Positions 34,769-43,159 of a stretch of DNA of 64,000 nucleotides are shown in pieces. The notes below the pieces were generated by a model. That model was not told the origin of the DNA and did not search any database. It saw only the letters and a list, made by a program, of their open reading frames with translations. This DNA is from Cohnella laeviribosi DSM 21336. Its GTDB lineage: Bacteria; Bacillota; Bacilli; Paenibacillales; Paenibacillaceae. The stretch is taken from NCBI RefSeq assembly GCF_000378425.1, contig NZ_KB899810.1, positions 169,688 to 233,687 on the forward strand. The letters run 5' to 3'. Positions within the stretch are counted from its first letter, which is position 1. Every line of letters begins with the position of its first letter. The position numbers were made by a program, and so were the translations under genes.

Positions 34769-34785
34769 TTAGTACCTGGTTCTAT
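34769..34785. promoter_or_regulatory. FapR operator upstream of fabH
   Basis: TTAGTACCTGGTTCTAT closely matches the FapR operator (TTAGTACCTGGTACTAA-like) known from fatty-acid genes of Bacillus and Staphylococcus. It begins about 9 bases downstream of the predicted start, so FapR would block early elongation; malonyl-CoA would release it. Confidence 0.75.
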
Positions 34786-34819
34786 AACCAGATATCAAAA
34801 CCTTACGGAGGTCGATTTT

Positions 34820-35830
34820 ATGGTTCCCCGCATCGGACCCGAAGCCTTTTACTCGCAAGCCGAAATTACGGCCATAGGCAGCTATGTACCGGACAATCGG
34901 TTAACCAATGACGATTTGTCCGCCATGGTGGAAACAAGCGACGAATGGATCGTCCGGCGCACCGGCATCCATGAGCGAAGAATCGCGGGACCGCGCGAAT
35001 TTTCCAGCCATCTGGCCATCCAGGCGGTTCGGAACCTGATCGACCGTTATGGACGGAATCCGGCGGATATCGATGCCGTTATCGTGGCTACGACGACGCC
35101 CGACCACTTTTTCCCGTCCGTCGCTTCAAGGGTGCAGCAGGCGTTCGGAATCGAATCGGCGCTCGCCTTCGACCTGAACGCGGCATGCGCGGGGTTCGTA
35201 TCCGCGCTTCAAACGGCCAACGGGCTTATTCTTACCGGAGCCTACCGTAAAATTCTTGTGGTCGGAACGGAAACATTATCCAAAATCACCAATTACACCG
35301 ATCGTTCGACCTGCATTTTGTTCGGCGACGGGGCGGGCGCCGTTCTTCTGGAGCGAACGGAACACGGCGCTTTCCTGGCCTCGCACGCGGTGACTGAAGG
35401 AGAAGGAGGGATTCAGGTTTATGCGGCCGGCCTCTCCGCCGAGCTGGACGGACAGCCGCTTGACGGAGACGGCAAAATCGTGCAGAACGGACGGGAAGTG
35501 TACAAATGGGCGGTATCGACCATCCCGGAGGGAATGAAGCGTCTGCTGGAAAAAGCGGGAATGACCGCCGCCGATCTGGACTGGTTCGTTCCGCACAGCG
35601 CCAATCTCCGCATGATCGAGGCCATTTGCGAGCGGCTCGGCTTTCCGTTCGAGCGTTCGCTGCACAGCGCCGGTCCCTACGGCAACACTTCGGCCGCTTC
35701 CATTCCGCTTGCGCTTGATCTTGCCGTTTCGGAAGGCAAGCTGAAAAAAGGCCATCGGCTGGCGCTGTACGGATTCGGCTCCGGCCTGACGCAGGCGGGG
35801 CTGCTGCTGGAATGGAGGTTGGACGGTTAG
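34820..35830 (+). CDS. fabH: 3-oxoacyl-ACP synthase III
   Basis: Starts fatty-acid chains by condensing a short acyl-CoA with malonyl-ACP. 336 residues with the KAS III triad: Cys123 (LNAACAGFVSAL), His near 258 (VPHSANLRMIEA) and Asn near 288 (YGNTSAASIPLAL). In Firmicutes FabH often prefers branched primers, so it probably helps make iso/anteiso fatty acids. ATG with GGAGGT 8 bases upstream. It stands alone: no fabF follows. Next gene is convergent, 66 bases away. The SigA promoter and FapR operator point to control by malonyl-CoA level. Confidence 0.93.
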   Translation: MVPRIGPEAFYSQAEITAIGSYVPDNRLTNDDLSAMVETSDEWIVRRTGIHERRIAGPREFSSHLAIQAVRNLIDRYGRNPADIDAVIVATTTPDHFFPSVASRVQQAFGIESALAFDLNAACAGFVSALQTANGLILTGAYRKILVVGTETLSKITNYTDRSTCILFGDGAGAVLLERTEHGAFLASHAVTEGEGGIQVYAAGLSAELDGQPLDGDGKIVQNGREVYKWAVSTIPEGMKRLLEKAGMTAADLDWFVPHSANLRMIEAICERLGFPFERSLHSAGPYGNTSAASIPLALDLAVSEGKLKKGHRLALYGFGSGLTQAGLLLEWRLDG

Positions 35831-35896
35831 CCGTCCTGCCGGCGTTGTCGGCTGGCCGGCCGTTCTCCTGCGCGGCGGCATCCGGAAAGGCCGCGC

Positions 35897-37432
35897 TCAC
35901 GCTTTCCGGCTGGCCCCGCGCTTGCGCGCCCGCTTCGGCAGCTTTCCGCTCCGCCGGTTCATCCGCTTCGCACGCCGCTTGCCCCGCTTCGTCCGCCGCG
36001 GCCTTTTCCTGCGGCCCTTTGGCCGTTTGTTCGGCGGCTTCGGTTCGTCCATCGGCAAGCCAAGCGGGATCAGCGCCAGCTTCTCGTTGGGAATCGCGCG
36101 CACGTCTTCGAAGCGGAACCCGCCCTCGATCAGCGCCCGCGGGGAAGGAAAGGGACGCTTCCGGCCTTTTTCCAGCAGGTAGACCGTCGGTCCGATGCCG
36201 CGCACCAGGCCCGACAACGGCTCCTCCGGCATCGGCAGGACGGCGCGCAGCGCGTCCAGCCGTTCGCGAAACGCCTCGACGCCGTATACGCGCTGCGCCA
36301 TCCGCATGCTGCGACGGCCGACTTCAAGCCGAAGCGCTTCGCTCGCGAGCAATTCGGCCGTGGCTTTCGTCAGGCCGGCGATATCGCCCGGGGCAACCAA
36401 ATAATCCTGATTGCCGGTCGCCCGCATCAGTTCCGTCAATCCTCCCGAGGCAAAGGCGACAACCGGCTTGCCGAAGAGCATCCCTTCCAGCGCCGGCATC
36501 CCGAACCCCGCCTCGGCAAGACTCGGCACCACGACCAGATCCAGCGCCGGGTATAGCGATTCGATTTGTTCGGTATAGCGCACCCAGGCGAACCGGTGAG
36601 CAAGCCCCGCCCCTCTCGCCAGCTCCAGGCACGACCGGACATACGCATCGTCGTCCGCCGCGCCGCCCGCAATCAGCAGCCTGAGCTCCGGATCTTGAAG
36701 GGCAAGGGGAATCATGGCCTGAACGAATTCCTTCAGCCCCTTCTGCGGATGCAGCATCGAGGCGACAAAACCGGCGACCCGATGATGCTCTGCCCACCCG
36801 TTGCTTCTGCGCAATCTGGACCGGGAGGACAACCAATTGGCCGGCTCCAAATCGTCCGGGCTTCGAAACGGAGGCAGCACGATCGCCTTCTTCAAGCCCG
36901 ACTCCGGCCCGAACGGGGCCAGCGTCGCCAGGGAAATGCCGACGATCGCGTCGCTGTACGCACTGATGACGGCTGCGGCCTTCGGTCTTTCCGGGCCGTC
37001 TCTGCCGGAGTCGGCTTCGATCGTCTCCATAAGCGCCCAGATCACGGGGATCCCCAGCGCTTTGGCCGCCATCGCGGGGAGCGGATGCACGCAGGTATTC
37101 ACCCAGACATAAGCGGGACGCTCCCGCTGCAGCAGCTCGATCAGCCGGTCCCATACCGGGTGGCGGCGCATGGCCTCCAATTCCCGTTCAAGGCGCGTTT
37201 CCCCGTTCTTCATGGCGAAGCAGAGCGGAATCCCCAGCACCGCCGTCCGCAACCCGACGTCTCTCGCTTGCCGCGAAATGGCTCCTTCTTTAGGCACGAC
37301 AAGCGCGCATTCGAACAGGCGCTGCAATTCCTTGGCGAAAACAAGCAGCAGCTTCTCCGCACCCGTCGCGTGAACCTCGTTGGACAAGTGGGAAAAAATC
37401 AGCAGCTTCGGACGCTTGGACGTTACCGGCAT
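35897..37432 (-). CDS. Glycosyltransferase family 4 with very basic tail
   Basis: 511 residues. GT-B fold: N-terminal domain from MPVTSKRPKLLIFSHLSNEV with GAEKLL near residue 25, C-terminal nucleotide-sugar domain with GFVASMLHPQKGLKEFVQAM near 222 and the E-x7-E-type segment SLAEAGFGMPALEGMLFGKPVVA near 310. After residue ~410 is a short module VYLLEKGRKRPF...ALIEGGFRFEDV also present in the GT2 gene at 40625-42010. The last ~50 residues are almost only Lys/Arg/Pro. ATG with GGAGGG upstream. Last gene of the spore-surface glycosylation run. Confidence 0.85.
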   Translation of the reverse strand: MPVTSKRPKLLIFSHLSNEVHATGAEKLLLVFAKELQRLFECALVVPKEGAISRQARDVGLRTAVLGIPLCFAMKNGETRLERELEAMRRHPVWDRLIELLQRERPAYVWVNTCVHPLPAMAAKALGIPVIWALMETIEADSGRDGPERPKAAAVISAYSDAIVGISLATLAPFGPESGLKKAIVLPPFRSPDDLEPANWLSSRSRLRRSNGWAEHHRVAGFVASMLHPQKGLKEFVQAMIPLALQDPELRLLIAGGAADDDAYVRSCLELARGAGLAHRFAWVRYTEQIESLYPALDLVVVPSLAEAGFGMPALEGMLFGKPVVAFASGGLTELMRATGNQDYLVAPGDIAGLTKATAELLASEALRLEVGRRSMRMAQRVYGVEAFRERLDALRAVLPMPEEPLSGLVRGIGPTVYLLEKGRKRPFPSPRALIEGGFRFEDVRAIPNEKLALIPLGLPMDEPKPPNKRPKGRRKRPRRTKRGKRRAKRMNRRSGKLPKRARKRGASRKA

Positions 37433-37494
37433 CCCGTTTTCCCTCCCTCCGGCGCGATTGTTCCATCAGCGGGAAAGCCGCGAGCAGCCCGTGT

Positions 37495-38640
37495 TCATGG
37501 GGCCAGGGCGGCATCCAGCAGCTGCGTCAGCCGGTTCGCATACGTATGGTCCCGCATCGTCCGCTGCAAGGCCCGCAAAGCGATCCTTCTCCGTTCTTCC
37601 TCATGGTTTAAGTAATACTCCACCTTGGCCGCCAGATCTTCAGGCGAATCGTAGGTCACGATCTCTTCCCCCGGGGCGTAAAACAGCGGCAGATCGCTTC
37701 TGGGGTCCACAATCTGCAGCGTTCCGCAAGCGGCAATCTCGAACACCCGCGGATTCGGCGATTGAGCGGCTATGTTCGCTCCGTTGCGGTTGTACGAATC
37801 GTTTTGATAATCCCGGTGAACGTTAATCACGACGCTATGCGCATGGTAATATTCGGACGTCTCGACCGGCGCCATCCATCGGCCGAGCTGAATGCGTTTT
37901 TTCCATCGCTTGAAATCGGGCAGCCGGTCCCACCACAAGCCGGACACAAGAAAAGAACGATGCTCGATGAGGGGCAGCAGCCGGGAAAACAGGCGGACCC
38001 GGTTCCAATACGCGGAGCCGATGAAGCAAACGTCGCTTCGCCGGACCTGCTTGGGTCTGCGCGGGCGGTAGAAATCCGGAAACACGCCCAGCGGGAGATA
38101 ATGGACATGCGGACATCCTAACCGCTCGTAAAACGGAACGCAGTTTTTTTCCAATGTAAACACATAATCGTAATGAACGGCAAGCAGGCTTGTAATGTCC
38201 GTGTAGTACGGATCGTCCGTAAACCAGACCGCGGTCCGGATGCCGCTCATGCGGATCGCTTCCGCCTGCTCCGGCGGAAATTCCATGCCTTCGAGCACGA
38301 GCACGAGATCGGGACGTTCGGCACGGGCGATCCGGGCGACGTCGTCTTTGGGCGAGACGGCGATGACCCGCTCCGCCAGCCCGCCCAGCGTAATCCGGAT
38401 GCCTTCGTCCAAAGGGCTGTACGGAAAGCCTTTGCCCGAAGCGACAAACAGCACCGAAATCGGACGCCGTTCGAAAGACCGCAGCGATTTTTGAAGAACA
38501 GCCTCGCAAACGCCCTGCCAATGCCCGTGCCGAAAACCCGCCGCCATGCCGTCGCTCCGGCCTCTCCTGTAGGGCAAGCTCCAATTTGCGGGTCGTCCGG
38601 GCTTGCCCGGACGCGACTTTTTGTGGCGGGTACCTGCCAA
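37495..38640 (-). CDS. CgeB-family glycosyltransferase
   Basis: 381 residues. After a basic start, residues 24-43 are five tetrapeptides ending in Gly (YRRG RSDG MAAG FRHG HWQG). Then the CgeB/DUF3880-type sequence: LFVASGKGFPYSPLDEGI, WFTDDPYYTD near 145, FIGSAYWNRVRLFSRLLPL near 200, NVHRDYQ near 275 and PNPRVFEIAACGTLQIVD near 300. CgeB of B. subtilis glycosylates the outermost spore layer (crust). TTG start with GGAGGG 7 bases upstream. An AT-rich sequence (CATATATATA on the minus strand) about 50 bases upstream may be a sporulation -10. Confidence 0.85.
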   Translation of the reverse strand: MAGTRHKKSRPGKPGRPANWSLPYRRGRSDGMAAGFRHGHWQGVCEAVLQKSLRSFERRPISVLFVASGKGFPYSPLDEGIRITLGGLAERVIAVSPKDDVARIARAERPDLVLVLEGMEFPPEQAEAIRMSGIRTAVWFTDDPYYTDITSLLAVHYDYVFTLEKNCVPFYERLGCPHVHYLPLGVFPDFYRPRRPKQVRRSDVCFIGSAYWNRVRLFSRLLPLIEHRSFLVSGLWWDRLPDFKRWKKRIQLGRWMAPVETSEYYHAHSVVINVHRDYQNDSYNRNGANIAAQSPNPRVFEIAACGTLQIVDPRSDLPLFYAPGEEIVTYDSPEDLAAKVEYYLNHEEERRRIALRALQRTMRDHTYANRLTQLLDAALAP

Positions 38641-38765
38641 ATCCGTCCCTCCTCGCGTGCGCCTTGTTCTCCAGATTCAATATATATATGCGTCAGGCAT
38701 TTGTCGGACATGGATAGATGCCCGTCCGCGCGCGCTCATTCTCGAAGGTTAGGAACGAGAACGCC

Positions 38766-38802
38766 AAAAAACCGTCCTGCCCCGAGAAAAAGGGGGGACG
38801 GT
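38766..38802 (-). terminator. Intrinsic terminator after the small-gene group
   Basis: ACCGTCC and GGACGGT, with inner CCCC/GGGG pairing, followed by T6 on the minus strand, just after the 98-residue gene. It separates the CgeB/GT4 pair, which therefore needs its own promoter. Confidence 0.7.
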
Positions 38803-38823
38803 CCATCCCATAAGACAATGCCG

Positions 38824-39120
38824 CTAAATCTCCAGGTTCTTTCCTTCCTCCAGTCCTTGGGCATAGCCGGAGTTATAGCCGATGTCATACGCATCGTCGA
38901 AGCCTTTGCGGTACGTTCCCCGCGCGGGGACGCCGCGCCGTCCGGCCCGTTTGCGCGCTGTGCGTTGGCCGCGTAAGGGGCGCGCCCGTTTCCGCTTGGC
39001 CGCTTTCGGCGGACGCCCGCGCCGCGTTCCGTTTCCAGCCGCCGGCGCCCGCCGGCTCTTGCGGCGCTTCGGCTTTGGCGCAAGCGCCATCGTTCGCGAT
39101 TCGGGTTTCAGCAGCCTCAC
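38824..39120 (-). CDS. Small basic protein with tandem aromatic-x-x-Gly motif (up to 98 aa)
   Basis: Residues 15-68 are Lys/Arg/Pro/Ala-rich. Residues 70-93 form a run of tetrapeptides (YRKG FDDA YDIG YNSG YAQG LEEG). The motif is nearly all of the non-basic sequence, so the gene looks like a free-standing copy of the N-terminal module found on the neighbouring glycosyltransferases. Start uncertain: GTG at 39120 overlaps its GAGGAG; ATG at 39090 lacks a ribosome site. No known family recognised. Confidence 0.6.
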   Translation of the reverse strand: MRLLKPESRTMALAPKPKRRKSRRAPAAGNGTRRGRPPKAAKRKRARPLRGQRTARKRAGRRGVPARGTYRKGFDDAYDIGYNSGYAQGLEEGKNLEI

Positions 39121-39131
39121 TCCTCGCCGTT

Positions 39132-39404
39132 TTAAACCTGCTGCTCGTAAGCCAACTGATGTCCGTCCTCAAACCCTTGGGCAAAGCCGGCTTTGTAGCC
39201 GGCATTGTAAGCTTGTTGCGGCCCGGAATAGGCCGGCGGCATGGCCGGTCTCGCCGGTTTCCGTCTGCGGCGCCCGGCCTGCGGCTTGACGCCGTTCGAA
39301 CGCCGCGAAGCCCTCCGCCTCTTCGCGGGAAAGCCTCCGGCCCGATGCCGACGTCCGGCGCGCTTCTTTCCGCCTGCCAAGCGGCGTCCGGATCGCCTCA
39401 TCAT
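39132..39404 (-). CDS. Small basic protein with tandem aromatic-x-x-Gly motif (90 aa)
   Basis: Starts MMRRSGRRLAGGKKRAGRRH; over 40% Arg/Lys up to residue 52, then residues 66-81 read YNAG YKAG FAQG FEDG, ending HQLAYEQQV. Same layout as the neighbouring 98-residue protein. The ATG overlaps the TGA of the upstream gene, with GGAGGG 8 bases before it, so the two are translated together. Function unknown; probably a spore-surface component. Confidence 0.65.
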   Translation of the reverse strand: MMRRSGRRLAGGKKRAGRRHRAGGFPAKRRRASRRSNGVKPQAGRRRRKPARPAMPPAYSGPQQAYNAGYKAGFAQGFEDGHQLAYEQQV

Positions 39405-39709
39405 ACGCGCATCCCTCCCGCCTTCGGGTTGGCTGTCCGGTTCGGGCGCAGCTTCTTCGCCGATAGCCAAGGAGCCGCCGCCGTTCCTTGTTTCGGCGGC
39501 CGCCAGGTGCCGCCCGTTGCCGTTCCGAGCAGCGCTCTCTGCATATTGGAGAGGACCCGTACATGTTCGCGGATCGCCGCGGCGGTTCCGGCATCGGCTT
39601 CGGTTACGTCCGCCACGCTTTCCAACATTCTGGCCAGCGCCTCCTGGCTGCGGGCGATGGAAGCCAGAAGGGACAGCTTGATTTCCCATTCAAGCGCAAG
39701 CCGGCTCAT
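39401..39709 (-). CDS. Small helical protein of the spore-surface locus (102 aa)
   Basis: N-terminal half amphipathic helical (LALEWEIKLSLLASIARSQE, then ALARMLESVADV), C-terminal part Gly/Thr/Pro-rich. It resembles the next two upstream small proteins in the pattern hLxxhAxxQxxhAxhLE, so the three may be paralogues. Starts four bases inside the end of the 110-residue gene. Unrecognised family. Confidence 0.6.
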   Translation of the reverse strand: MSRLALEWEIKLSLLASIARSQEALARMLESVADVTEADAGTAAAIREHVRVLSNMQRALLGTATGGTWRPPKQGTAAAPWLSAKKLRPNRTANPKAGGMRV

Positions 39710-40038
39710 CCGTCCGAATCCCCCAGATCGAATCCTTCCATCATGGACGAAACGCCGCTATCGCTTCCCTCAGGATCAAGAATCGCCTTCATGTTGCGGT
39801 TCAGCCCGTTGCACAGCTTGGTCAGGCTGTCGATCAGATCCACGTTTTGCTTGTGAAACCGGATGGATGCGGAAAGCTGATCCAATTGGACGGGATACGC
39901 ATCCGGCGTCGCATGGTTCAACAACCAATTTCGCACCTTTTCCGCTTCCGCCGCCTTTGCCTCCAGAATCATCGCCACGTTCCACTGCAACTTGGCCAGC
40001 GCATCCAACGCCACCAAATACGCGTCCTCGCGCGACAT
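39706..40038 (-). CDS. Small helical protein of the spore-surface locus (110 aa)
   Basis: Starts MSREDAYLVALDALAKLQWN; helical throughout, with a second helix (LDQLSASIRFHKQNVDLIDS) and an acidic, Asp/Ser-rich C-terminus. Pattern shared with its two neighbours. Overlaps the following gene by four bases. No known function. Confidence 0.6.
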   Translation of the reverse strand: MSREDAYLVALDALAKLQWNVAMILEAKAAEAEKVRNWLLNHATPDAYPVQLDQLSASIRFHKQNVDLIDSLTKLCNGLNRNMKAILDPEGSDSGVSSMMEGFDLGDSDG

Positions 40039-40100
40039 TGTGCCGTCCTCCTCCCTTCGGCGCCCAAATTCCGCAGGCCGGTTATCCCCGGTTCCGATTT

Positions 40101-40388
40101 TTATTCTTCATCCGTCGTTCCGGCTGCCTTGACGAGCTGGGTCAAGCTGTCGGCCATCGCCTCCTGAAATTCGGCGATCGAGTTGACGTAGGCGATGACG
40201 CTTTTGGTCACCTGCGACGAACTTTCAAGAAGTCCGTCCAGGCCGTTCAATTGAGGATGTTCATCCGGCAGCGCCTGGACCAATTGCGCCATACGGACCG
40301 CCACATGCCGCTTGGCATCCAATATTCTGGCCATGTGTTGATGGGAATGGGACAAATGGACAACGATTTCCGTCAAAAGTTCCTGCAT
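40101..40388 (-). CDS. Small helical protein of the spore-surface locus (95 aa)
   Basis: Starts MQELLTEIVVHLSHSHQHMA; two long amphipathic helices, ends AAGTTDEE. His-rich first helix. First of three similar small genes. The ribosome site is poor (GGACGG about 12 bases upstream). A 236-base gap separates it from the GT2 gene upstream, so a separate promoter is possible (CATATGCTG near 40435 on the minus strand resembles a SigK -10, but lacks a matching -35). Confidence 0.6.
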   Translation of the reverse strand: MQELLTEIVVHLSHSHQHMARILDAKRHVAVRMAQLVQALPDEHPQLNGLDGLLESSSQVTKSVIAYVNSIAEFQEAMADSLTQLVKAAGTTDEE

Positions 40389-40624
40389 GCGATTTTTGCC
40401 ACCGTCCTTTGCTGGCGAACTGCCGTATCTCTACAGCATATGCCTTTCGGCCCCCCTTGCCACATCCGGCATCGCGGCGGGTAAAAGCGGCGCGGACGCG
40501 GCATCGGGCGGGAGCCGCTCCGCTCCCGGCTTGTCCGAAGGCGCCGCCGGGGAAGGCGAAACGAGGCACCCCCGCATCGGCCTTCGCACCCCGCGGTCCG
40601 CCTCCCCGCAACCGCCCGTAATCG

Positions 40625-42010
40625 TCACAGCCGCTGGCGCAGCACGGGGGGCGCCACAATCGGCAAGCCTTCCGCAAACGCGGCTACGTCTTCGGGCTGG
40701 AGCACGTCGGTTCTTTTCAAATGAAAATGCCACATGCGCATCGCGGCTTCGCTGGCAATTCGCCGTATGCATCCGCCCTCCCGGTGATATTTCGTGCCGT
40801 CCGGCAGCATGACGATCCCGGTTTGCTCTCCCTGCCACCGTCTTGCCGCTTCCTCCGCGCCGATCGGAGCCGCGGTCGGCCAACGCTTCAAATCCACTTG
40901 CGAAACGCGGGTAACCGGGAACAGAGGTTGGCCTTCGACGGGATGACGCTTGCCGTCCTCGATCCAGTATACGCCCGCGCCAATGCCCTGAACGGCGATC
41001 CGGTCGGGGTACAGCGCCGTCATGCCGGGAAGCTGCTTCTGCGCCTGGCCCGCCGCCTCGGCCTTTTGCAGAACCCGATGGATCCATTCGTACGGGTTTT
41101 GCCATTTGTCCGCGAAATAAAGCTTGTTGCGGTCGTTGACCTGTGCAAACCGGTCTCCCAGCGCCCGTATGCTCACGCTTCCGAAGTGATGGATAAACGT
41201 ATCTTTCGCGATGACCAGACTGCGTCCGAGCAAACGGACGCGGATGTTGTAATCGTCATCTTCGAAATTCCCCAGCTCGAAGCCCTCGTCGAAATAACCG
41301 ATCCGCTCGAACAGTTCCCGGCGAAACAGCAGGCAAAAGCCGACAAGCCGGTCCGTGCGCCGCCAGCGGGATGAATCCGAACGGTTGAATTTGGCCGCGA
41401 ACCGGGGCATTTGCCGCACGTTGTCGTAGGGCACGGGAATCTGCTGCTCGCCGCTCGCGTAATTGGTGACCGGCCCGACCATGCCGATGCGCTCGTCGCT
41501 GTTCAAGCACGCCAGCATGTTGTCCAGCCACCGTTCGGTAACGACCGTATCGTTGTTCAGCAGCACGATATGGCTCCCTTTGGCCATCATCAAGCCGACG
41601 TTAACCGCGCCGGCGAAGCCGCGGTTCGCGTCCAGCATCCGGCTGCGGACCTGGCCTCCGAACGTGCGCAAATAGGCTGCGGTGCCGTCTGTAGAGGCGT
41701 TGTCCACGACGATGATTTCATAAGGCGAATGCGTATGTTCCATAATGCTGGCGATGCAGAGCTTGAGCTTGCCGAGCTGGTTGTACGTCGGAATGATGAT
41801 GCTGGTCCCCTCGAATCCGCTGCCGAAGCTTTGCATCCCGAACTGCACGCCTTCCTCGTAACCGGCCCGGAAGCCTTCGTCGTAGCGCTGGCCGGCGTTC
41901 GGATGCGGACTTCCGCGCAAACGGCTGCTCCGCTTGGGCCGCCGGACGGGACCGGTACGGGGCGGACGGCGTTCGGACCGGCCGCGGGTTTGCTTTCTTG
42001 CCGCACTCAT
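40625..42010 (-). CDS. Glycosyltransferase family 2 with N-terminal aromatic-x-x-Gly module
   Basis: 461 residues. Residues 1-40 Arg/Lys/Pro-rich; 43-58 read YDEG FRAG YEEG VQFG. GT-A domain from TSIIIPTYNQLGKLKLCI with VVDNASTDGT near 97, LLNNDTVV (the D-x-D-like motif) near 150 and FEDDDYNIRVRLLG near 235. The C-terminal part (about 365-400) has YWIEDGKRHPVEG, like the module in the GT4 gene. ATG at 42010 with GAGGTG 6 bases upstream. It should transfer a sugar from a nucleotide donor, probably to a spore-surface protein. Confidence 0.85.
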   Translation of the reverse strand: MSAARKQTRGRSERRPPRTGPVRRPKRSSRLRGSPHPNAGQRYDEGFRAGYEEGVQFGMQSFGSGFEGTSIIIPTYNQLGKLKLCIASIMEHTHSPYEIIVVDNASTDGTAAYLRTFGGQVRSRMLDANRGFAGAVNVGLMMAKGSHIVLLNNDTVVTERWLDNMLACLNSDERIGMVGPVTNYASGEQQIPVPYDNVRQMPRFAAKFNRSDSSRWRRTDRLVGFCLLFRRELFERIGYFDEGFELGNFEDDDYNIRVRLLGRSLVIAKDTFIHHFGSVSIRALGDRFAQVNDRNKLYFADKWQNPYEWIHRVLQKAEAAGQAQKQLPGMTALYPDRIAVQGIGAGVYWIEDGKRHPVEGQPLFPVTRVSQVDLKRWPTAAPIGAEEAARRWQGEQTGIVMLPDGTKYHREGGCIRRIASEAAMRMWHFHLKRTDVLQPEDVAAFAEGLPIVAPPVLRQRL

Positions 42011-42049
42011 GCTGCTCACCTCTTCTGTCCGTGATGAAAGCCGAAGCGA

Positions 42050-43159
42050 TCAACGCCGGATCTCGGGACCTTCCCGCAATCCGGCCATCCGATCGGCCAG
42101 ATGGCCGAAATCGACCGCGACCTTGCCGGTTGTCTCCGCCAGGCGGACGCAAATGGGAACCGCGGCGATGCCCGCGGCGACAAGCGCCAAGTCGAACGGA
42201 CAGCCGGCCGCTTCCCGGGCGGCTCTTTCCCAGTCGTTCATTCCGCCTACGGGACCGACGGCGGCCGTTACCTGCACCCCTTGTTTCCGGAGCGCCCGCG
42301 CAAGCGGCTCGGCCGCGTTGCCGACGGCCAGAATGCGGCGTCCGCTCATCAGCTTCGGCCAATACCCTTCCTCGTCCAGCGAGTAGTTGATCGTGGAGGA
42401 CGTAAGACGGACGCTGTCCGGACGGATGCCGTGCGCCTGCCACACCTTGAACAGGAGCGGCTGAAACAGCGGTTTGCGGGACAGCGGAACCCCGACGACG
42501 GACGCGCGCCTTACGGCCTCCGCCAACACGTCGCGCGCTTGCGGATCGGGCACGTTTACGCCCGCATAGGACAGAAACGGTCCCAGCCTGGCGACTTCTT
42601 CGGCGGGCATCACCGTCTCCTGGGCCATCGCGAGCAGTTCCCCGTCCCCAAGCCGCACAAGCGAGTAGGGAATCCCTCCGGTCAGCGCCCGTTCCAGCTC
42701 CTCATAAACGAAGGCGGGGCCGAGCAGCGGCAGCCCTTGCGGCCGAAGCGCCGCGATGCCGGCCGCGATCACGCTTTCCACGGTCACGTTCGGGAAGACG
42801 GCGTCGGCCGGCAGCCTTGCTTCCAGAATCCCTTCTCCGCCGTCGTAATAGCCTTGAAGATAGCCTTTTCCGTACGCCTTTTCCCATTGCCGCCCCGTTG
42901 CGGAATTTCTCGGATTGGACGAATCGCCGTTCGCCTTCCGTTTGCCTTTCGGAGACGTGCGAAGCTTGCCGCGTCCGAATCGTCCCGGTTTCCGGCTTCC
43001 GGACGCCAAGCGCCGGACGAGCCCCCTCGCGAACGCCCTTCCCTTCGCTTCAGGCCGCGCAAGACCCGGCCCGGCCGGCCGGCGATGCCGCCGTTTCGCT
43101 TTCCGGCTCCTCCGGACCGCCGGAACCGCTCCCGGTCCTGCTTCGGCCCGGGCGTTCAA
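42050..43159 (-). CDS. GT-D fold glycosyltransferase (DUF1792-like) with aromatic-x-x-Gly module
   Basis: 369 residues. Residues 10-78 are very basic; 96-110 read YGKG YLQG YYDG GEG. The catalytic part has YSLVRLGDGELLAM near 170, the D-G-E signature of the GT-D (DUF1792) family, and a Rossmann-like C-terminus (GRRILAVGNAAEPLARALRK, FDLALVAAGIAAVPICVRLAE). In other bacteria GT-D enzymes extend glycans on serine-rich surface proteins. The TTG start overlaps the stop of the nucleotidyltransferase and follows AAGGAG by 8 bases; start inferred from this. Confidence 0.8.
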   Translation of the reverse strand: MNARAEAGPGAVPAVRRSRKAKRRHRRPAGPGLARPEAKGRAFARGLVRRLASGSRKPGRFGRGKLRTSPKGKRKANGDSSNPRNSATGRQWEKAYGKGYLQGYYDGGEGILEARLPADAVFPNVTVESVIAAGIAALRPQGLPLLGPAFVYEELERALTGGIPYSLVRLGDGELLAMAQETVMPAEEVARLGPFLSYAGVNVPDPQARDVLAEAVRRASVVGVPLSRKPLFQPLLFKVWQAHGIRPDSVRLTSSTINYSLDEEGYWPKLMSGRRILAVGNAAEPLARALRKQGVQVTAAVGPVGGMNDWERAAREAAGCPFDLALVAAGIAAVPICVRLAETTGKVAVDFGHLADRMAGLREGPEIRR

